DNA of 64,000 bases from the NCBI RefSeq assembly GCF_023159225.1, contig NC_063162.1, positions 96,242,880 through 96,306,879 on the forward strand, in the 5' to 3' direction. Below the pieces are notes generated by a model. The model did no database searches. It had not been told where the DNA came from and saw only the letters and a list, made by a program, of their open reading frames with translations. Made by a program: the position numbers and the translations under genes. Numbering within the stretch: position 1 is the first letter of the stretch; every line of letters starts with the position of its first letter. Source of the stretch: Perognathus longimembris pacificus (taxonomy: Eukaryota; Chordata; Mammalia; Rodentia; Heteromyidae). Shown here one piece after another: positions 34,801 through 45,982 of the stretch.

Positions 34801-35639
34801 TCTTTGTCATTGTGGCTTATGAATTCGTTGATTTCATCTTTAATTTGATCTGTGGCCCAAGTGTTGGATAGCAGCGTGGGGTTTAGCCTCCAAGAGTGTG
34901 TATAGGCTCTGTGGTATCCTTTGTTGTTGAGGGTTACCTTTAATCCACTGTGATCAGATATAATACATGGGATGATGTCAATTCTTTTGTATTTGCTGAG
35001 GTTCTTTGTGTGGGCTATGACGTGGTCTATTTTGGAATATGATCCATGGGCTGCTGAAAAGAAGGTGTATTGGGTCTCTGTAGGGTGGAAGGTTCTATAT
35101 AGGTCTGTTAGATCCATTTGGGCAATGGTGTTATTTAGGTCCTCAGCTCCCTTACTAATCCTCTGGGTGTTGGATCTGTCTCTTGGAGAGAGAGGAGTAT
35201 TAAAGTCACCCACTATGATTGTGTTTGCATCTATCTTGCTCTGTAATTCTGTGAGAATTTGCTTGACATATGTCGGGCCTCTTTTGTTCGGTGAGTATAC
35301 ATTTATCACCGTGATGTCTTGATTCTGGATTTTTCCTTGTATCAATATGTAGTGTCCTTCTTTGTCTTTTTGAGTGGACTTTAAAGAGAAATCCAGCTTG
35401 TCTGAGATCAGGATGGCTACACCTGCCGTTTTGGTGGGTGCATTTGCTTGGTAGATCTTGCTCCATCCTTTCATTCGAAGCCTGTTTTTGTCCCTTGCTG
35501 TAAGGTGGGTCTCTTGTAGACAACAGATGTCAACTTTTTGCTTGCGGATCCATTCTGCCAGTCTGCTCCTCTTGATCGGGGAGTTTAAGCCATTTATATT
35601 TAAAGAGATCAAGGATAAGGGTGTTTTTTCTCCTTCCAT
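31812..35639 (-). CDS. ORF2: L1 ORF2p: endonuclease and reverse transcriptase
   Basis: A 1275-aa protein, the same length as human ORF2p, that nicks target DNA and reverse-transcribes RNA from the nick (target-primed reverse transcription). The APE-like endonuclease occupies about residues 1-239 with N14, E43, D145, N147, D205 and H230 all present. The reverse transcriptase covers about 500-770 with the first catalytic aspartate D600 (SVDAQKAFD) and FADD at 700-703. The C-terminal motif CX3CX7HX4C is intact at C1130, C1134, H1142 and C1147. The start ATG lies 50 nt after the ORF1 stop, so translation probably relies on reinitiation, as in other mammalian L1s. No stop or frameshift is seen. 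It prefers its own mRNA in cis, but can act on SINE and cellular RNAs, which fits the SINEs and retrocopy nearby. Confidence 0.97.
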   Translation of the reverse strand: MEGEKTPLSLISLNINGLNSPIKRSRLAEWIRKQKVDICCLQETHLTARDKNRLRMKGWSKIYQANAPTKTAGVAILISDKLDFSLKSTQKDKEGHYILIQGKIQNQDITVINVYSPNKRGPTYVKQILTELQSKIDANTIIVGDFNTPLSPRDRSNTQRISKGAEDLNNTIAQMDLTDLYRTFHPTETQYTFFSAAHGSYSKIDHVIAHTKNLSKYKRIDIIPCIISDHSGLKVTLNNKGYHRAYTHSWRLNPTLLSNTWATDQIKDEINEFISHNDKENTSQRNLWDTAKAVLRGKIIALSTHIKRMEAEQVNTLTMKLKQLEKQEMTESKTTRRGEITKIKEEINLIENRKTIQQINKTKSWFFEKINKIDRPLARLTKKRREETHIRKIRDSTGKITTNIHDIQTIIRSYFQNLYSTKNNNFTEMDQFLEKYKLPKLNQEEINQLNKPITYGEIQEVIKNLPTKKSPGPDGFTNEFYKTFSEELIPILLKLFREIETEGKIPNSFYEANIILIPKPGKDPTKKENYRPISLMNTDAKLFNKILANRIQKVIKNIIHHDQVGFIPQSQGWFNIRKSINVIHHINRTKIKNHIVISVDAQKAFDKIQHPYLLKALERTGIDGTFLKTIKAIYNRPTANIILNGEKLKSFPLNTGTRQGCPLSPLLFNIVLESLAIAIRQEEDIKGIHIGKEEIKLSLFADDMILYLKNPKNSVPKLLHLINQFGKVAGYKINPQKSAAFLYTSNRQTEKEIMETIPFTVAKKRIKYLGINLTKDVTDLFNENYKNLIREIKEDTRRWKDLPCSWVGRINIVKMAILPKLLYKFNAIPIKIPATFFTEIEKTIHKFIWNSKKPRIAKAILGKKHSAGGITIPDFKLYYKAIITKTAWYWYKNRSEDQWIRIEDPEIKPHSYSQLIFDKGAKDIQWNKHSLFNYWCWENWAAICRKLKVDPSLSPCTKINSKWIKDLNIRPESLKLLKDRVGKTLELIGTGRNFLNRVPGAQQIGERLNEWDYYKLKSFCTAKVIATKIERQPTIWERIFTSTATDKGLISVIYRELKKLSPSKPNKPIRKWAKELKRDFTREDIKMAKKHMRKCSTSLLVKEMQIKTTLRYHLTPVRMAYTLNSGNNKCWRGCGERGTLLHCWWECKLVQPLWRTVWRFLKKLNIDLPYDPAIPLLGIYPKQQNPRYQKDICTSMFIAAQFTIAKIWKQPRCPSTDEWIQKIWYLYTMEYYIAIRNGEILLFAGKWSELEQIMLSETSLEHRKQRGMISLIYDC

Positions 35640-35689
35640 TTTCTTGTTGGGCTGTTTTTTCCTGTTGTTTTTTTTTTTTCTTCTTGTCT

Positions 35690-36859
35690 TTAGTGAGCTT
35701 GTGTTTCTGCTGGACTTTGGCTATTGAAGTTTCTTTCTGAATCTGTCTGTGTGTCTTTTACGATCTCTGTTGGGTGGGCTTCCCCTCTTAATATTCGCTG
35801 TAGGGCTGGTTTTTTATTCACATACTCCTTTAGCTCCTCTTTGGTGTGGAAAGATCTGGTTCTCCCTTCGAATGTGAACTCCAGTTTCGCTGGATATTTG
35901 ATCCGAGGTTGTAAATTGTTATTCTGAAGTACTTGGATGGTGTTCTTCCACTCACTTCGAGCTTGGTAAGTTTGTGTGGATAAGTCGGATGTTATTCGAA
36001 TCCTCTTCCCATTGAAAAAAGTTTCCTTCTTCGCTTTGGCTGAATTCAGAATTTGCTCTTTAATCTTGAGGTCTGTAGTCTTGAATATTATGTGCCTTGG
36101 GGTGGTTTTCCTGGGGTCTGGCCTGCCAGGTGTCCTATAGGCTTCGGTTACCTGGATGGGGTCCCCTGTGAGATTGGGGAAGTTTTCTGCAATAACTTTA
36201 TTGAGAACATGATTAAGCCCTCTGCTCTGATATTCGGCTCCTTCTTCTATTCCAATTATACGCAGATTATATCTCTTGTCTTTGTCCATTAGTTCCTGGA
36301 GTAATCTTCCCTGAAGCTTCACCTTTTCTTGGAGTGTGGTCATTTTCTGGTTGTTGTCAGCTGCTTCATCGTCCAGGCGAGAGATTCTGGATTCCATATG
36401 GTCCACTCTTTGTGTTATGGTTTCAATTGCGGAGTTTATGGATGTCAGAGAGCTATTCATGGTTGTCATATCAGCTCTGATCGTGGAAATTTCTTCCTTT
36501 AAAGAGTTGTATTTTAAATCTATTTTTTCATGCATTTCAATTCTCAGGGTGTGGAGATTTTCTTTAAAGGCGGCTTGCATTGTATCCATTTTTGCTTCCA
36601 TTTCTTTAAACGAGGCTTGCATTGTATCCAGTTTTGCTTCCATTTCTTTCTTGGCTTCCTGGGTGTCCTTCCAGATTTCCGCTCTAAACTCCTGGAATTG
36701 TTTTCTGATTTCATTTCTGACGGTTTCGATCATTCCTGTTAACATGTCCTCATTTGCTTTTTTATTCTCCATCTCCTCTCCAGTCGTGCTGCTTTTTGGA
36801 GCTGGCGAGTTGGCTTGTCCTTTGATGAACTGAGTTATGTTTCTTTGTGATTTGCGCAT
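35690..36859 (-). CDS. ORF1: L1 ORF1p: RNA-binding chaperone
   Basis: A 389-aa protein when started at the first ATG (36859; [10 protein letters not shown]). The open frame continues 27 codons upstream to a GTG at 36940, but no ATG lies there. ORF1p trimerises, coats L1 RNA and has nucleic-acid chaperone activity. Visible regions: a polar N-terminus, a heptad-rich coiled coil at about residues 33-193, an RRM from about 196 ([11 protein letters not shown]) to 278, and a C-terminal domain around 283-358 ([24 protein letters not shown]). Residues 72-99 are a tandem duplication of 14 residues, EMEAKxDTMQAxFK, exactly two heptads. It is longer than the human (338 aa) and mouse (about 357-371 aa) forms. 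The start context is poor, with C at -3. Confidence 0.95.
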   Translation of the reverse strand: MRKSQRNITQFIKGQANSPAPKSSTTGEEMENKKANEDMLTGMIETVRNEIRKQFQEFRAEIWKDTQEAKKEMEAKLDTMQASFKEMEAKMDTMQAAFKENLHTLRIEMHEKIDLKYNSLKEEISTIRADMTTMNSSLTSINSAIETITQRVDHMESRISRLDDEAADNNQKMTTLQEKVKLQGRLLQELMDKDKRYNLRIIGIEEGAEYQSRGLNHVLNKVIAENFPNLTGDPIQVTEAYRTPGRPDPRKTTPRHIIFKTTDLKIKEQILNSAKAKKETFFNGKRIRITSDLSTQTYQARSEWKNTIQVLQNNNLQPRIKYPAKLEFTFEGRTRSFHTKEELKEYVNKKPALQRILRGEAHPTEIVKDTQTDSERNFNSQSPAETQAH

Positions 36860-37785
36860 CTGGAAGTCTGTGTAGATCTTCCCTCCCTTCTGTGTAGGCG
36901 TGTCTGCGTCAGCAGGTGCTGTCGCTGTGGCCCCGCCCACCAGTGCAGGGCACGCCTATCAGAGCGGGCGCTTTCGCCGGGGCCCCGCCCTCCTGTGCAC
37001 TGTGAGTCCCCTACAACAGGCACTTAAGTGGGGTCTGCCTCCCAGAGCGAGCCCTGGGTTGTTGGGTTGTGCTTGCGCCCTCCCGCGAGTCCGTTGGGGG
37101 GGGGAAGCAGTATGTGTGGGGCCCAGTGGGATCGACTGTCCGGGTGTGGCTTGGCACCCTCAGACCTCGCCTCCGCTGCGAGGAGGGGGAACGAGATCAG
37201 GCTCAGGTGACCCTGCTGGGCTGGTATTGCCCACCAGCGCCTGTGATTTTAGTTGTAAGAGTCCGCAAGGTCTAGGCGCCTCGGGTGGGGCTTGCCCTGC
37301 CGGCCGTCCCTGGCCCCTGTTGGGAAGGGGACGGGGCCGGTTCTGCCAGTTCAGGAACCTTTGGGGGCTTGGGGCTGTTCCGCCCTTCCCCTGCTAGACT
37401 GGCTTCCCAGTGCCTGCTGGGAGCTTCCCGCCTGATTTGGGGAATCTTTGTTCCCACGGGAGTGGGGAGGGGGAGGGAGGGAGATATATCGTCTTTGTCG
37501 GGCTTGGGTCTCCCGTTGGGGGAAGGGATTATGGGGGACTCACTTTTGCTGCTTTGTGTGTGTGTCCCGCACCGCCGTTGGCCCTTCAGGGGTTGGCGAA
37601 GTGTCGTGGTGGCTCCCCCGTTCCCTCTTTCTGCCGCGCTGGGTTCCCTTGTCCGAATCCGGTGTGGACCCGAACTTCTCGTCGCTGCTGGGTGTGTCTT
37701 GGTCCGCACCCTGCTTTGTGTCCGTGGGGTCTCCCGCTATATGGATTTTGCGCTCCTGGCAACCTGTCTGCCGATCGCCGGGTTC
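36860..37785 (-). promoter_or_regulatory. L1 5' UTR, GC/CpG-rich internal promoter region
   Basis: 926 nt, far richer in G+C and CpG than anything else in the window. By family analogy it carries the internal Pol II promoter that starts transcription at the element's first base. GC boxes 'ccccgccc' on the plus strand occur at 36931-36938 and 36983-36990, within an imperfect local repeat ('ggccccgcccwccwgtgca'). The outer edge begins gaacccggcgatcgg on the minus strand. Long open frames on both strands here lack ATG starts and reflect GC content. Confidence 0.8.
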
Positions 37786-37795
37786 TCCATCTTTC

Positions 37796-38285
37796 AACCA
37801 AGTAAAGCATTATGAAAAGTACCATTTCCACATACCTTACCTCAAATATTAGTATGATAGAGCAACTACTTGGGCTTTCTGTGCCAACAAATTGGTAAGT
37901 TACCATAGTTACATGTCCCTTAGGGCTGTACCTAAAACATGGACTGTTAGAAGAAGATGCCCTGGTCAGTATTTTAAATGGAGGAATTATTGAGCTTTTG
38001 AAGTTTGATATTTTCAATTGTTTCAGCCTTTTGGGTATTCTGTTGCTTTTGGCTCAGAATAATGTCTTTTCTTTCAAGAACAGTATTTTTCTAGGTTTAT
38101 GGTAGGCTACAAAGTCCTTTCTTTTTTTTTTTTTTTTTGTATTTATTTACGTTTACTGCCTTCTCTTCCATCTTTGTTTTATTGAGGTTTAAAAAACTAT
38201 GTGTTGACTCTGAATATTGGTGGACACCAGTGGCCAAACAAAATGTATCTTAAATGAAAACAATCTATATTTTTATTTTTAGCTT
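37796..38285. other. No recognised feature
   Basis: Unrecognised flank of the L1, with a T-run near 38120-38138. Confidence 0.45.
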
Positions 38286-38513
38286 TTGTTGGCACAGTGA
38301 TGGGGGGGGGTAGGGTTTGTTAACATAGATAAAACTCCAGGCTTTGAACATACTATGCTCTACCATTTGAAATATGGTCCTAGGCATAGTGTTTGTACGT
38401 AGGTTTTCAGAATGATTCCTGTTCATTTCGCCTAGGTTGACCTTGAACTCAACATCATCCTGTCTCCACCTCTTGAGTTGCTAGGATAATAGGCATTTGC
38501 CAACATCGTGGCT
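38286..38513 (-). mobile_element. B1-dID/Geo-type SINE, antisense, degraded
   Basis: 'ctccaggctttgaacatact', 'atgctctaccatttgaaata' then B1-like 'gaccttgaactcaacatcat', 'gagttgctaggataatagg'. Right-then-left order for an antisense dimer. Confidence 0.6.
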
Positions 38514-39044
38514 ACTTATAAGACTTTTTATATTTGTAAACAATACTTTTAGACACTATAGTATGTATAACTCCAAAGTATTTTTCTGTGACAATTTACA
38601 AAGCTTGAAAGACAACTTCAATTTAATTTCAGTAACATTAGTATTTCCTCTGTATTTTTATTCAACATTCCAGATGTGCAAATTAAAATTATTATTGCCA
38701 TTAGGTTATGCTTTGTAGTATTGAAACTAAACTGGAAAACTCATTGTGGTTTTAGAAGCAAGAGTCTACTCCACACTTACAAGCAGAGTAACTTCAATGA
38801 GTAGAATGCTGGATTGTAGACTCATTGAAATATCAAAGAGGTCCTAGGAAATATGAGGACAATTAACCTGAGCAATTTACCTTTGGAGATAGGGACATGG
38901 TCCACAGTCCTACCTTATTATGTATGAATAAATTATCACCAACTTTTAAACTTTTCTTCCATACATAACATGGTTACCACTTGACATTCTAGTTTAATTT
39001 TTATTACATTTGAAATATGATTGTTATGATCTTGATAATGACAG
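38514..39044. other. No recognised feature
   Basis: AT-rich sequence without a supportable ORF. Confidence 0.45.
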
Positions 39045-39235
39045 CAATAGAGTTTGAACTCAGGGTCTTATTTTCTTACTAGTCCTCTACCCACATAGGC
39101 CATGATTCCAGACTGGCTATTTGTTAGTTATTTTGGAAATGGGCTCCTTGGACGTTTCTGCCCCAGTTTGGCTTCAAACCTTCATTCTCAGATCTCAGCC
39201 TCAGGAGTTACTAGACATGAGCCACAGTCTCCCAG
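39045..39235 (-). mobile_element. B1-dID-type SINE, antisense
   Basis: 'agagtttgaactcagggtct', 'tactagtcctctacccacat' (short, ID-like spacing) then 'gtttggcttcaaaccttcat', 'cagatctcagcctcaggagt'. Another form without the Geo spacer. Confidence 0.6.
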
Positions 39236-39795
39236 CACAGATTTTTTTCTTTTCTTTTCTTTTTTCCCAACAATCACACCTTTTAATTCCCCACTCACTG
39301 TGCCTTCATTTCCTGCACTTAAGTTATTATTCCTCTGTAGTTTTACTTTGTAAGGCGTGGGAAGATCATAGGTGTCAAATAAAAACACAACAGCTTCTTG
39401 GATACAATCTAATGTGATGAATGCATGGTGATGTCATCTACATTTGCAATGAATTTTGCAGATGATGGACAAAAAAAAAACTTCTATGGGACTGTGAACA
39501 ACATATTTTTACCTATGTATCAGCTGACATCAATAGATTATTATCCAGACATTAAAAGTTCACATATAGGCACTAGGAAATAATTTCATCTTGTCATATG
39601 AAATTCACAGCTAATGTAGCTAGTTGAACTAAAGGTCATTTCAAAAGGCAGAGTATTAAAATGAGATGTCCATTGATTTTCTTAGATATAAGAATTATTG
39701 AGAATACATGGTTTGGTATTCTCAACTAAACGTGAGGCTTTGCGGTCCTCTATGATTTTGCTTCAAAATACTGGCTTTCACTTTAGTATTTTAAG
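39236..39795. other. No recognised feature
   Basis: AT-rich sequence. The overlapping ORFs at 39102-39417 are mostly antisense SINE. Confidence 0.45.
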
Positions 39796-39805
39796 ATTAA
39801 TTTTA

Positions 39806-40003
39806 GGGCTGGGAAAATGGCCTAGTGGTAGAGTGCTTGCCTCATATACACGAAGCCCTGGGTTCGATTCCTCAGTACCACATATATGGAAAAAACCAGA
39901 AGTGGCGCTGTGGCTCAAGTGGTAGAGTACTGGCCTTAAGCAAAAAGAAGCCAGGGACAGTGCTCAGGCCCTAGTTCAGTCCCCAGCACTGGCAAAAAAA
40001 TAT
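39806..40003 (+). mobile_element. IDL-Geo SINE, sense
   Basis: IDL 'gggctgggaaaatggcctag', 'ggttcgattcctcagtacc', Geo 'gctgtggctcaagtggtaga', 'ccttaagcaaaaagaagcc', A tail. TSD attaatttta at 39796-39805 and 40004-40013. Confidence 0.93.
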
Positions 40004-40013
40004 ATTAATTTTA

Positions 40014-40594
40014 ATATTAATATTTTAGTAACTTATTGAAAAATACTTTTGTAAAAGATATTCCTAAAACTATTTGAATTAGAGCCTTATGTACCTTGTT
40101 ACAAACATAGTTAGATGAAAAGAATATAAGGCACAATTTGTCACATATGAATTAAATTTTTTCATGATGTATAAGATGAGAATTTCAGAGTAGAAGAGCA
40201 AAAGAAATGCAAAACAAAAGCAAAACATTCTTTTTATATTTTATATTAAGATTCAAACTAAACCCAAACTATTATTAAATTCTGTTTTTAAAGCATGTAC
40301 AACAAAGAAATTTATATGAGTTGAGCAGTTGAGAATTAATTAATAGTGTTGTTAGACTGACAAAATTCAAACTTTCTCTTTTCAAATGACACATCTGTTC
40401 ATTAACTAATCTTGCTTTTTTTCTAAAGAAAGGTCTGATCTTAGACAAAAATGATCCTGGGACCCAAAAGATATACTTTCTACATGTAGAAAGTATGCAG
40501 ATAAATAAAAAGATATGACATGTAGGTTATAAATATTATTATAAAGATAAAAGTATTTGGTTTTCTTTCTTTCTTGTTTGTTCATTTCTCTGTC
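40014..40594. other. No recognised feature
   Basis: AT-rich sequence with a short imperfect inverted repeat 'actttctacatgtagaaagt' at 40478-40497. Confidence 0.5.
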
Positions 40595-40845
40595 TTTGGG
40601 AGAGTAAGAGGGCAAAAAAAGGAAGGGATCAAGGTGGAGCAAATGTGTGAGTACTACTCATATTGTCGAGGATGAACTATGCATATTGTGGGTAGGGATG
40701 GAAGGGAAAAACTGGTAAAGAGCAAGAGAAGTGGTGACATTTTCCAAAACAGAAATGTACTCTTTACATGACTTATGTAACTGTAATCCCTTTGCATATC
40801 ACCTTTATGATAACAATAAAAATTAAATAAAACTTAAAAATAAAG
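40595..40845 (+). mobile_element. L1 3'-end variant, sense
   Basis: 'tctttgggagagtaagaggg', 'cagaaatgtactctttacat', 'atgtaactgtaatccctttg', 'atcacctttatgataacaat' then an A-rich tail. It is alignable to the L1 3' UTR end, and a second copy is at 51925-52165. Confidence 0.65.
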
Positions 40846-41559
40846 TAAAAACTGTTTAGTTAAATGAAGAAAACTATTAAGTCAAGTCACTTCTCTACAT
40901 AACCTTTATACCACCTTGCTATTTTGGATGACATTAGGAATGAGGATGCAATATTTATAGAAGGATGCTACTCCAGTGATAACATTACAGAAAGCCTTGG
41001 CAACAATCTAAGACACAGCAGGGAAGTTGTAAGAAAGCTATTTTTGTAATGTTTAAAATTATACTAAATTAAAAAAAAATCCCTGCTGGGCTTTAAGCTT
41101 TAAATAGCATAGTGTGGTATAACTGATCAGAGAACCTAATTCCCATAATTTATTGCAAGGGATGAAGAACATGTTGACAAATAATTTTATATATGAAAAT
41201 CACTGAAGCCAATTTGTGTGATTTCTCATCTGAAGTAATTTTTCAATGGACTTTTTTCTAAACCTAGAGCACAGCAAAATATATATTCTCTGTTAAAAAT
41301 AATAATTCCAAGTATTAAACTTCCAGAAACAGTAGCCATGATTATGGTTAAATTAAATGTGTGTACATGCATATAAAATCTCTAATGCTGTGTTCTTCCA
41401 ATATATTGAGATTTTCTATAAATTAGACATGTATTAGTTGTACATGTAACATTCTCATTTCATTCTCTTCTCTCTTTTAAGGGCTTTAATGACATATGTT
41501 TCAAATAATATTTAATTCATCAACCTAAATTGTACACTTTTTTGACCATTAGTAAAGGC
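40846..41559. other. No recognised feature
   Basis: AT-rich sequence. Confidence 0.45.
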
Positions 41560-41935
41560 ATTATGTGCAACCCTATATTTATTTATTTATCACCTTAAAA
41601 TAAACTCTGTGCCATTTAGTCTTTATACTTTTCTCCTACTCTAGCTACCAGCGCTAAGTGAGTACTAATATGCTTTCCCAGTCTTATATTCATGTTAAGA
41701 AAATCATACCCACAGTCTTTTGTAACTGGATTCTTTCCTTTCATAGTAACTTTTTCAAGGTAGTATGCAATATCATTTTATTCTCTTTTATGTACAAATG
41801 GTATTGCATCATATGGATACGCCATGCTTGTTTTCCTGTTCATTATGATAATATTTAGATTCAAATTCCCAGTTAATATAAATAAGGTTTCTATAAACAT
41901 CAGTTACAAGGTCTTATAAGACTGCAAGTTTCACT
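41560..41935 (-). mobile_element. Old L1/HAL1-like fragment, antisense
   Basis: 'gtaactggattctttccttt', 'taactttttcaaggtagtat', 'atggtattgcatcatatgga' and 'ctataaacatcag' resemble antisense L1 ORF2 C-terminal or HAL1 sequence. Very diverged. Confidence 0.45.
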
Positions 41936-43774
41936 TCTTTTGGATCTCATTGTCTTTTTAAATTCATAATTTTTATGGAGAAAAAGGAAAATTTTTCATT
42001 CAGTGTTAAAATTTTGTTCATGAAAACAAATTGTGTTCTAGTACATCAATGTCCTATTGTTTTAAACAGACAAATATTTAAACTGTATTTGTTAGAATAA
42101 AGATGTTTCTATTACCATCACTGCCAACATATGCTTTGCCAGGATTTTTATTGAATCCTATTCACATTAATACAATCCTACTTGGTGAAATCATTGTCTT
42201 TTTCTGAATAATGGTTTCTTCTTTCACTCTCAATAAATTCTAAAGCAATGTGAAAACATGAAGAAAGGTTAAATACAACCAAAACAGAAATGTTGACAAT
42301 TAGGATATTTTGACAGCTGTAAGTAAATCCCATCTGTCTTTGAATTTCATTACAATAGGAAGATAGTCACAGAATGCTTTGTGGTGAAACCTAGTGCTTT
42401 GTTTAAATCATATGTAATGCTCTATTCCCTGGACAGTTAGATCCTTTTGTGTGTATGACCCTCAACAGGAAAGATTTCTGATATGTCTGTTAGATGTTCA
42501 GCTTTAATTAAAGTAATTGTAAATTCTTTGTTTAAATTCAAGGGCAGAATTTGGACCTGAGTATATAATTAGTATTTACTTAACATACCAGAAATTATAA
42601 TTAGAATCCTTGCTAGAATTAGATCATCTCAATTATGATTAGTGACTCTGACCACAGAAGCAGAGAAAATTTAAATCAAAGCAAAAGAAAACTCATAGAA
42701 AGCTTTAAACTAGTGAGCAGATTTTATTTTAATGGGGTCTGGTAAAGGAGGGATAGAGAATCATATTAACTAGAAACAAAGCACTGATGATTCTGTTTTC
42801 AAAGTACTTATACCAAAATGACAACAGTAGAATAAAACCACAATAATGTGATACAACACCAGTAATTGCTAACCTTATAAAACTAAGGAAAAGTTATGTT
42901 TTAAGGAAATTTTTATAGATTTTAGATCCTAAATGCAAACTTTTCCAGCTTGATATTTTTGACTTTCCAAAGAGTGGTTGTATGTTCTTCACTTATGTAA
43001 GAGGATATTAATGTATGATTTTTAAAATAACCTTTAACATTTTCCATTAAATGTATGATTTTTATAATAGTTAATCGGCATATATGTGAGAAAGCAATAT
43101 TGTCATGTAAACTTGTATGCCTAAATAACATACTCTATATTCTCTTCAATATCTTTTATGTTTCTGATTTTAATAGATAACTCCACAGGTAGGGGCAAAG
43201 GAAAGTGACAAACATCTTCAGGCCTTTGCATTGCAAAAGCAGAACAAAGCCTAACATGTCCTTTGTTAACCAGATTAATTTATTTTTGGAAGAATATCAA
43301 TGGCCTGCTCACAAGCACAACTTTGGAATGTATACCAGTGAACACTGTATATTTAGTTTTAAGGGCTGAGAAAAGATTTGTTCCTATTCATAAAAGTACT
43401 AGTGATTGTACACATATTCAATTCAGATGCAGCAAATGAAGACTATTCTTTATATATTGCATGCAACATTTGTGTATGCTATGTATGTATATGTATACAT
43501 ATATATGTATATATGCAATTTTATTTAGCATTGTCCATCTACTTTTCCATATTACATACTGTTAATGTCAGTCAAAATGTTCAGATATAAAAGTGATATA
43601 GTATGATGTGGATTCTGGTAGTTGTTGAAGATGCTAAGTCAAGTTTTTAATCATTATACCTCTTACAATGAGTGACTATTGTATGTAAAATACACCGCAA
43701 TAACTTGTTTTATAAATTGAAATGATGGCAATGGTAATAGTTGTTGTCATTTATTTAATGGCTGTTTTTTTTTC
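41936..43774. other. No recognised feature
   Basis: About 1.8 kb of AT-rich sequence. No domain-bearing ORF, RNA or repeat recognised apart from TATG steps near 43490-43510. Confidence 0.5.
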
Positions 43775-43945
43775 TGGGACTGTGATAAACACTGCTCAAA
43801 TATTGCTTTATTGTTTGCTTATAATAATCTATAAGATAAACACTATTCATATATACAGATGAGGAAATTCATGATGAGAAAATTCATATAAGTTTCCCAG
43901 ACACATACTCAAGAGTCACAGCTAAGAATATAAATCTCTCCTAAG
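43775..43945 (-). repeat. MIR element, antisense
   Basis: 'gggactgtgataaacactgc', 'aatctataagataaacacta', 'tacagatgaggaaattcatg', 'agtttcccagacacatactc' and 'acagctaagaatataaatc' follow antisense MIR along most of its length. Confidence 0.75.
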
Positions 43946-44394
43946 TATATGATCATGTCATCATGACATGATGCCCACAGTGAATAAAAAGTAGCCCATC
44001 TAACAGTGTAACAATTCAATTCAGTTTAACTCAAAAAATATTTGGCTCGATTTTTCTTAATAACATACTTGAATAGCTGCTTATAAAATACCTATTGCTT
44101 TGGTGTCTACTATTCTCTTGATGTTCTAAACAGGCCATTTGAGTTGTGATTGTGTGAACATTTGAAAGCATTTAACCTGGGAATATGGAAATGATTCAAA
44201 GGTTCATGTTGAATAGAAAAAGTTCGGCCATTTCTGTGAATTATATGTCTAGTGTCTTGCTGCTATTAAAGATGTTATGTATTGATTGATATCATAGCAA
44301 GTATCAACTAGATGATTTTATTTTATAAGGAATAATTATACTGAATATGCATGTTGGAGATTGAACCTTGTCACTATTTCATTCAAGAAGAAAA
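43946..44394. other. No recognised feature
   Basis: AT-rich sequence. Confidence 0.4.
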
Positions 44395-44503
44395 ACCACA
44401 AAGGATAAAAACCAGCTGAGGGAAAGAAAAAGTAGATGAAGAGGAAGAAGAAAAGGAGGAAGAAGAAGATAAACAATAGAAGAAGATGAGGAGGAAAAAG
44501 AAA
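44395..44503. repeat. GA-rich polypurine (GAA/GGA) tract
   Basis: AAGAAG/GAGGAA-type repeats on the plus strand. The Phe/Ser-rich minus-strand ORFs are artefacts of it. Confidence 0.85.
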
Positions 44504-45004
44504 CCAAACAAATGCAAAGAACAAAGGTTTGATCCCTGTTTGTACATATTCATATTAGGAAAGTATGAAACTGAACTCAGATTGGTAATGCTCATTAGCC
44601 CCGTGACAGTCTCCACTTGTAAAACAGCATGTGAGAGAACTGTCTGGAGCATTTGTTGTAAGGTTAACAATATGTTGGAAGTTGGGCAGAAAGCATGCAC
44701 CTCCTGTCATTTCCCTTCGTATGGTGTGGCTCCTCTGCCAGGTCCCATTTGTTCACTTATTAAATAATACAGTGTCTGCCAAAGGTTTAAACAGAAATGA
44801 AGACAAAGTGAAAGTTCCTGGCATTGTTCTGCATGCTCTGACATAACAGGACCTGAAGTTGCAGGAAGTGGTGGAGTGATGCAAGCAGGGCAGGGTCAGA
44901 ATCAGAGTCAAGGGCCCCAGGAACATGCATTCTTTATCTATTCCTAGGGAAGAGGAAACTGTGGGAGTAACTTGATGGTGAGGTGGTGTGAGACTGGTTT
45001 TTGC
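44504..45004. other. No recognised feature
   Basis: Slightly less AT-rich. Overlapping ORFs of 71-105 codons on both strands have no recognisable domain. Confidence 0.4.
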
Positions 45005-45100
45005 TCCTAACTAAATATGAATGACCTTTGATGAGTTATTTAAATATTTGGGCCCCACTCCATTTCCTTATGTATAGAACAGGGAAGCTTCCATTTACTG
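45005..45100 (+). repeat. MIR fragment, sense
   Basis: 'ctaactaaatatgaatgacc', 'ttgatgagttatttaaatat' and 'ccatttccttatgtatagaa' follow the MIR core order. Confidence 0.55.
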
Positions 45101-45117
45101 GGTGTTTCTGAGAACTC

Positions 45118-45245
45118 TTTCTTCATTCAACAGACAGTTATCTACCATTGTTCAAGTGCAGTCATTGAGTTAAATGTAAAGAATAACTTAGTCAATAAAG
45201 ACAGTTTGTGACTTTGCAAGATTTTACTATAGTGGATAGAAACAC
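45118..45245 (-). repeat. L2 3'-end remnant, antisense
   Basis: 'ttcttcattcaacagacagt', 'gtgcagtcattgagttaaat' and 'cttagtcaataaagacagtt' resemble the antisense L2 3' end. Confidence 0.5.
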
Positions 45246-45778
45246 ATAGTGTTTAAGTAAGTCTACATAGAAGATAAATATGGAATATTGTAAGATCCAA
45301 GAAGAAAATATAAATGTGAGTGATCAACTATAAATACTGAAATATTTTTGTTTGCTTATGGTTCCTAAGGCCTAGTTCTTGCTAGTCATATACTCTGTCC
45401 TCAGTTCCTGAAATAACCTCTAGATGAGGCTCATTGTTGCCTTCAAAAGAAGGTAAGAATTGACCCGAAATGGGAAAGTTTGGAATAATTCATCATGATT
45501 TGGAGGAAATTTTCTCCAGACAAACAGAATTATATTGATCCCTATGACTGGAAAGGGTTTTCTGGCTTGGAGAGAGAAAAACATAGCCTTTAGAGTAAAC
45601 AGCTCTGAAAACATGCTTGTCTAGATCACAAAATTAATATGTAACATGATTAAAATGCAACTTGTCTTCCTCCCGCTTGTGGATGTGGTATTATTGAACT
45701 AATATTTATTGTGTTACTCCTTGCATTTTGGTTGTGTGACAGCCAGATTATCTATTTATTTATTTATTTATTTTTATT
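45246..45778. other. No recognised feature
   Basis: AT-rich sequence ending in TTTA repeats at 45750-45780 that abut the next SINE. Confidence 0.45.
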
Positions 45779-45982
45779 TATTTTTTTTTTGGCCAGTCCT
45801 GGGGACTGGACTCAGGGCCTGAGCACTGTCCCTGGCTTCTTCTTGCTCAAGGCTAGCACTCTGCCACTTGAGCCACAGCGCCCCTTCTGGTCATTTTCTG
45901 TATATGTGGTGCTGGGGAATCGAACCCAGGGCCTCATGTATATGAGACAGGCACTCTTGCCACTAGGCCATATCCCCAGCCC
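45779..45982 (-). mobile_element. IDL-Geo SINE, antisense
   Basis: 'ggccagtcctggggactgga', 'ctcaaggctagcactctgcc', 'ggtgctggggaatcgaaccc' and 'actaggccatatccccagcc': a complete, little-diverged copy with a T run at its left edge. Confidence 0.95.

Larger units (their letters stand above)
31546..37785 (-). mobile_element. L1: Full-length LINE-1 with intact ORF1 and ORF2
   Basis: A 6.24-kb autonomous non-LTR retrotransposon. Reading the minus strand: 5' UTR 37785-36860, ORF1 36859-35690, 50-nt spacer, ORF2 35639-31812, 3' UTR and tail to 31546. The 10-bp TSD tccatctttc is present at 31536-31545 and 37786-37795. On the minus strand the integration site reads ggtt/gaaag, close to the L1 endonuclease preference TT/AAAA. 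Neither ORF has a stop or frameshift. The tail contains two A tracts separated by CCGC. Intact frames and TSD point to recent insertion; competence is an inference. Confidence 0.97.

Noticed and set aside
32296..35322. Many plus-strand ORFs opposite L1 ORF2, up to 188 codons
   Set aside because: They are antisense shadows of ORF2 with no recognisable domain.
36900..37852. Long open frames on the plus strand across the L1 5' UTR, some running into the flank, like a primate ORF0
   Set aside because: None begins with ATG where reported (GTG or TTG starts), and the frames overlap in all three phases, as expected from GC-rich sequence with few stops. No support for a protein.
44336..44700. Phe/Ser-rich ORFs of 62 and 105 codons
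   Set aside because: They translate the complement of a GA-rich tract; no domain or conservation signal.
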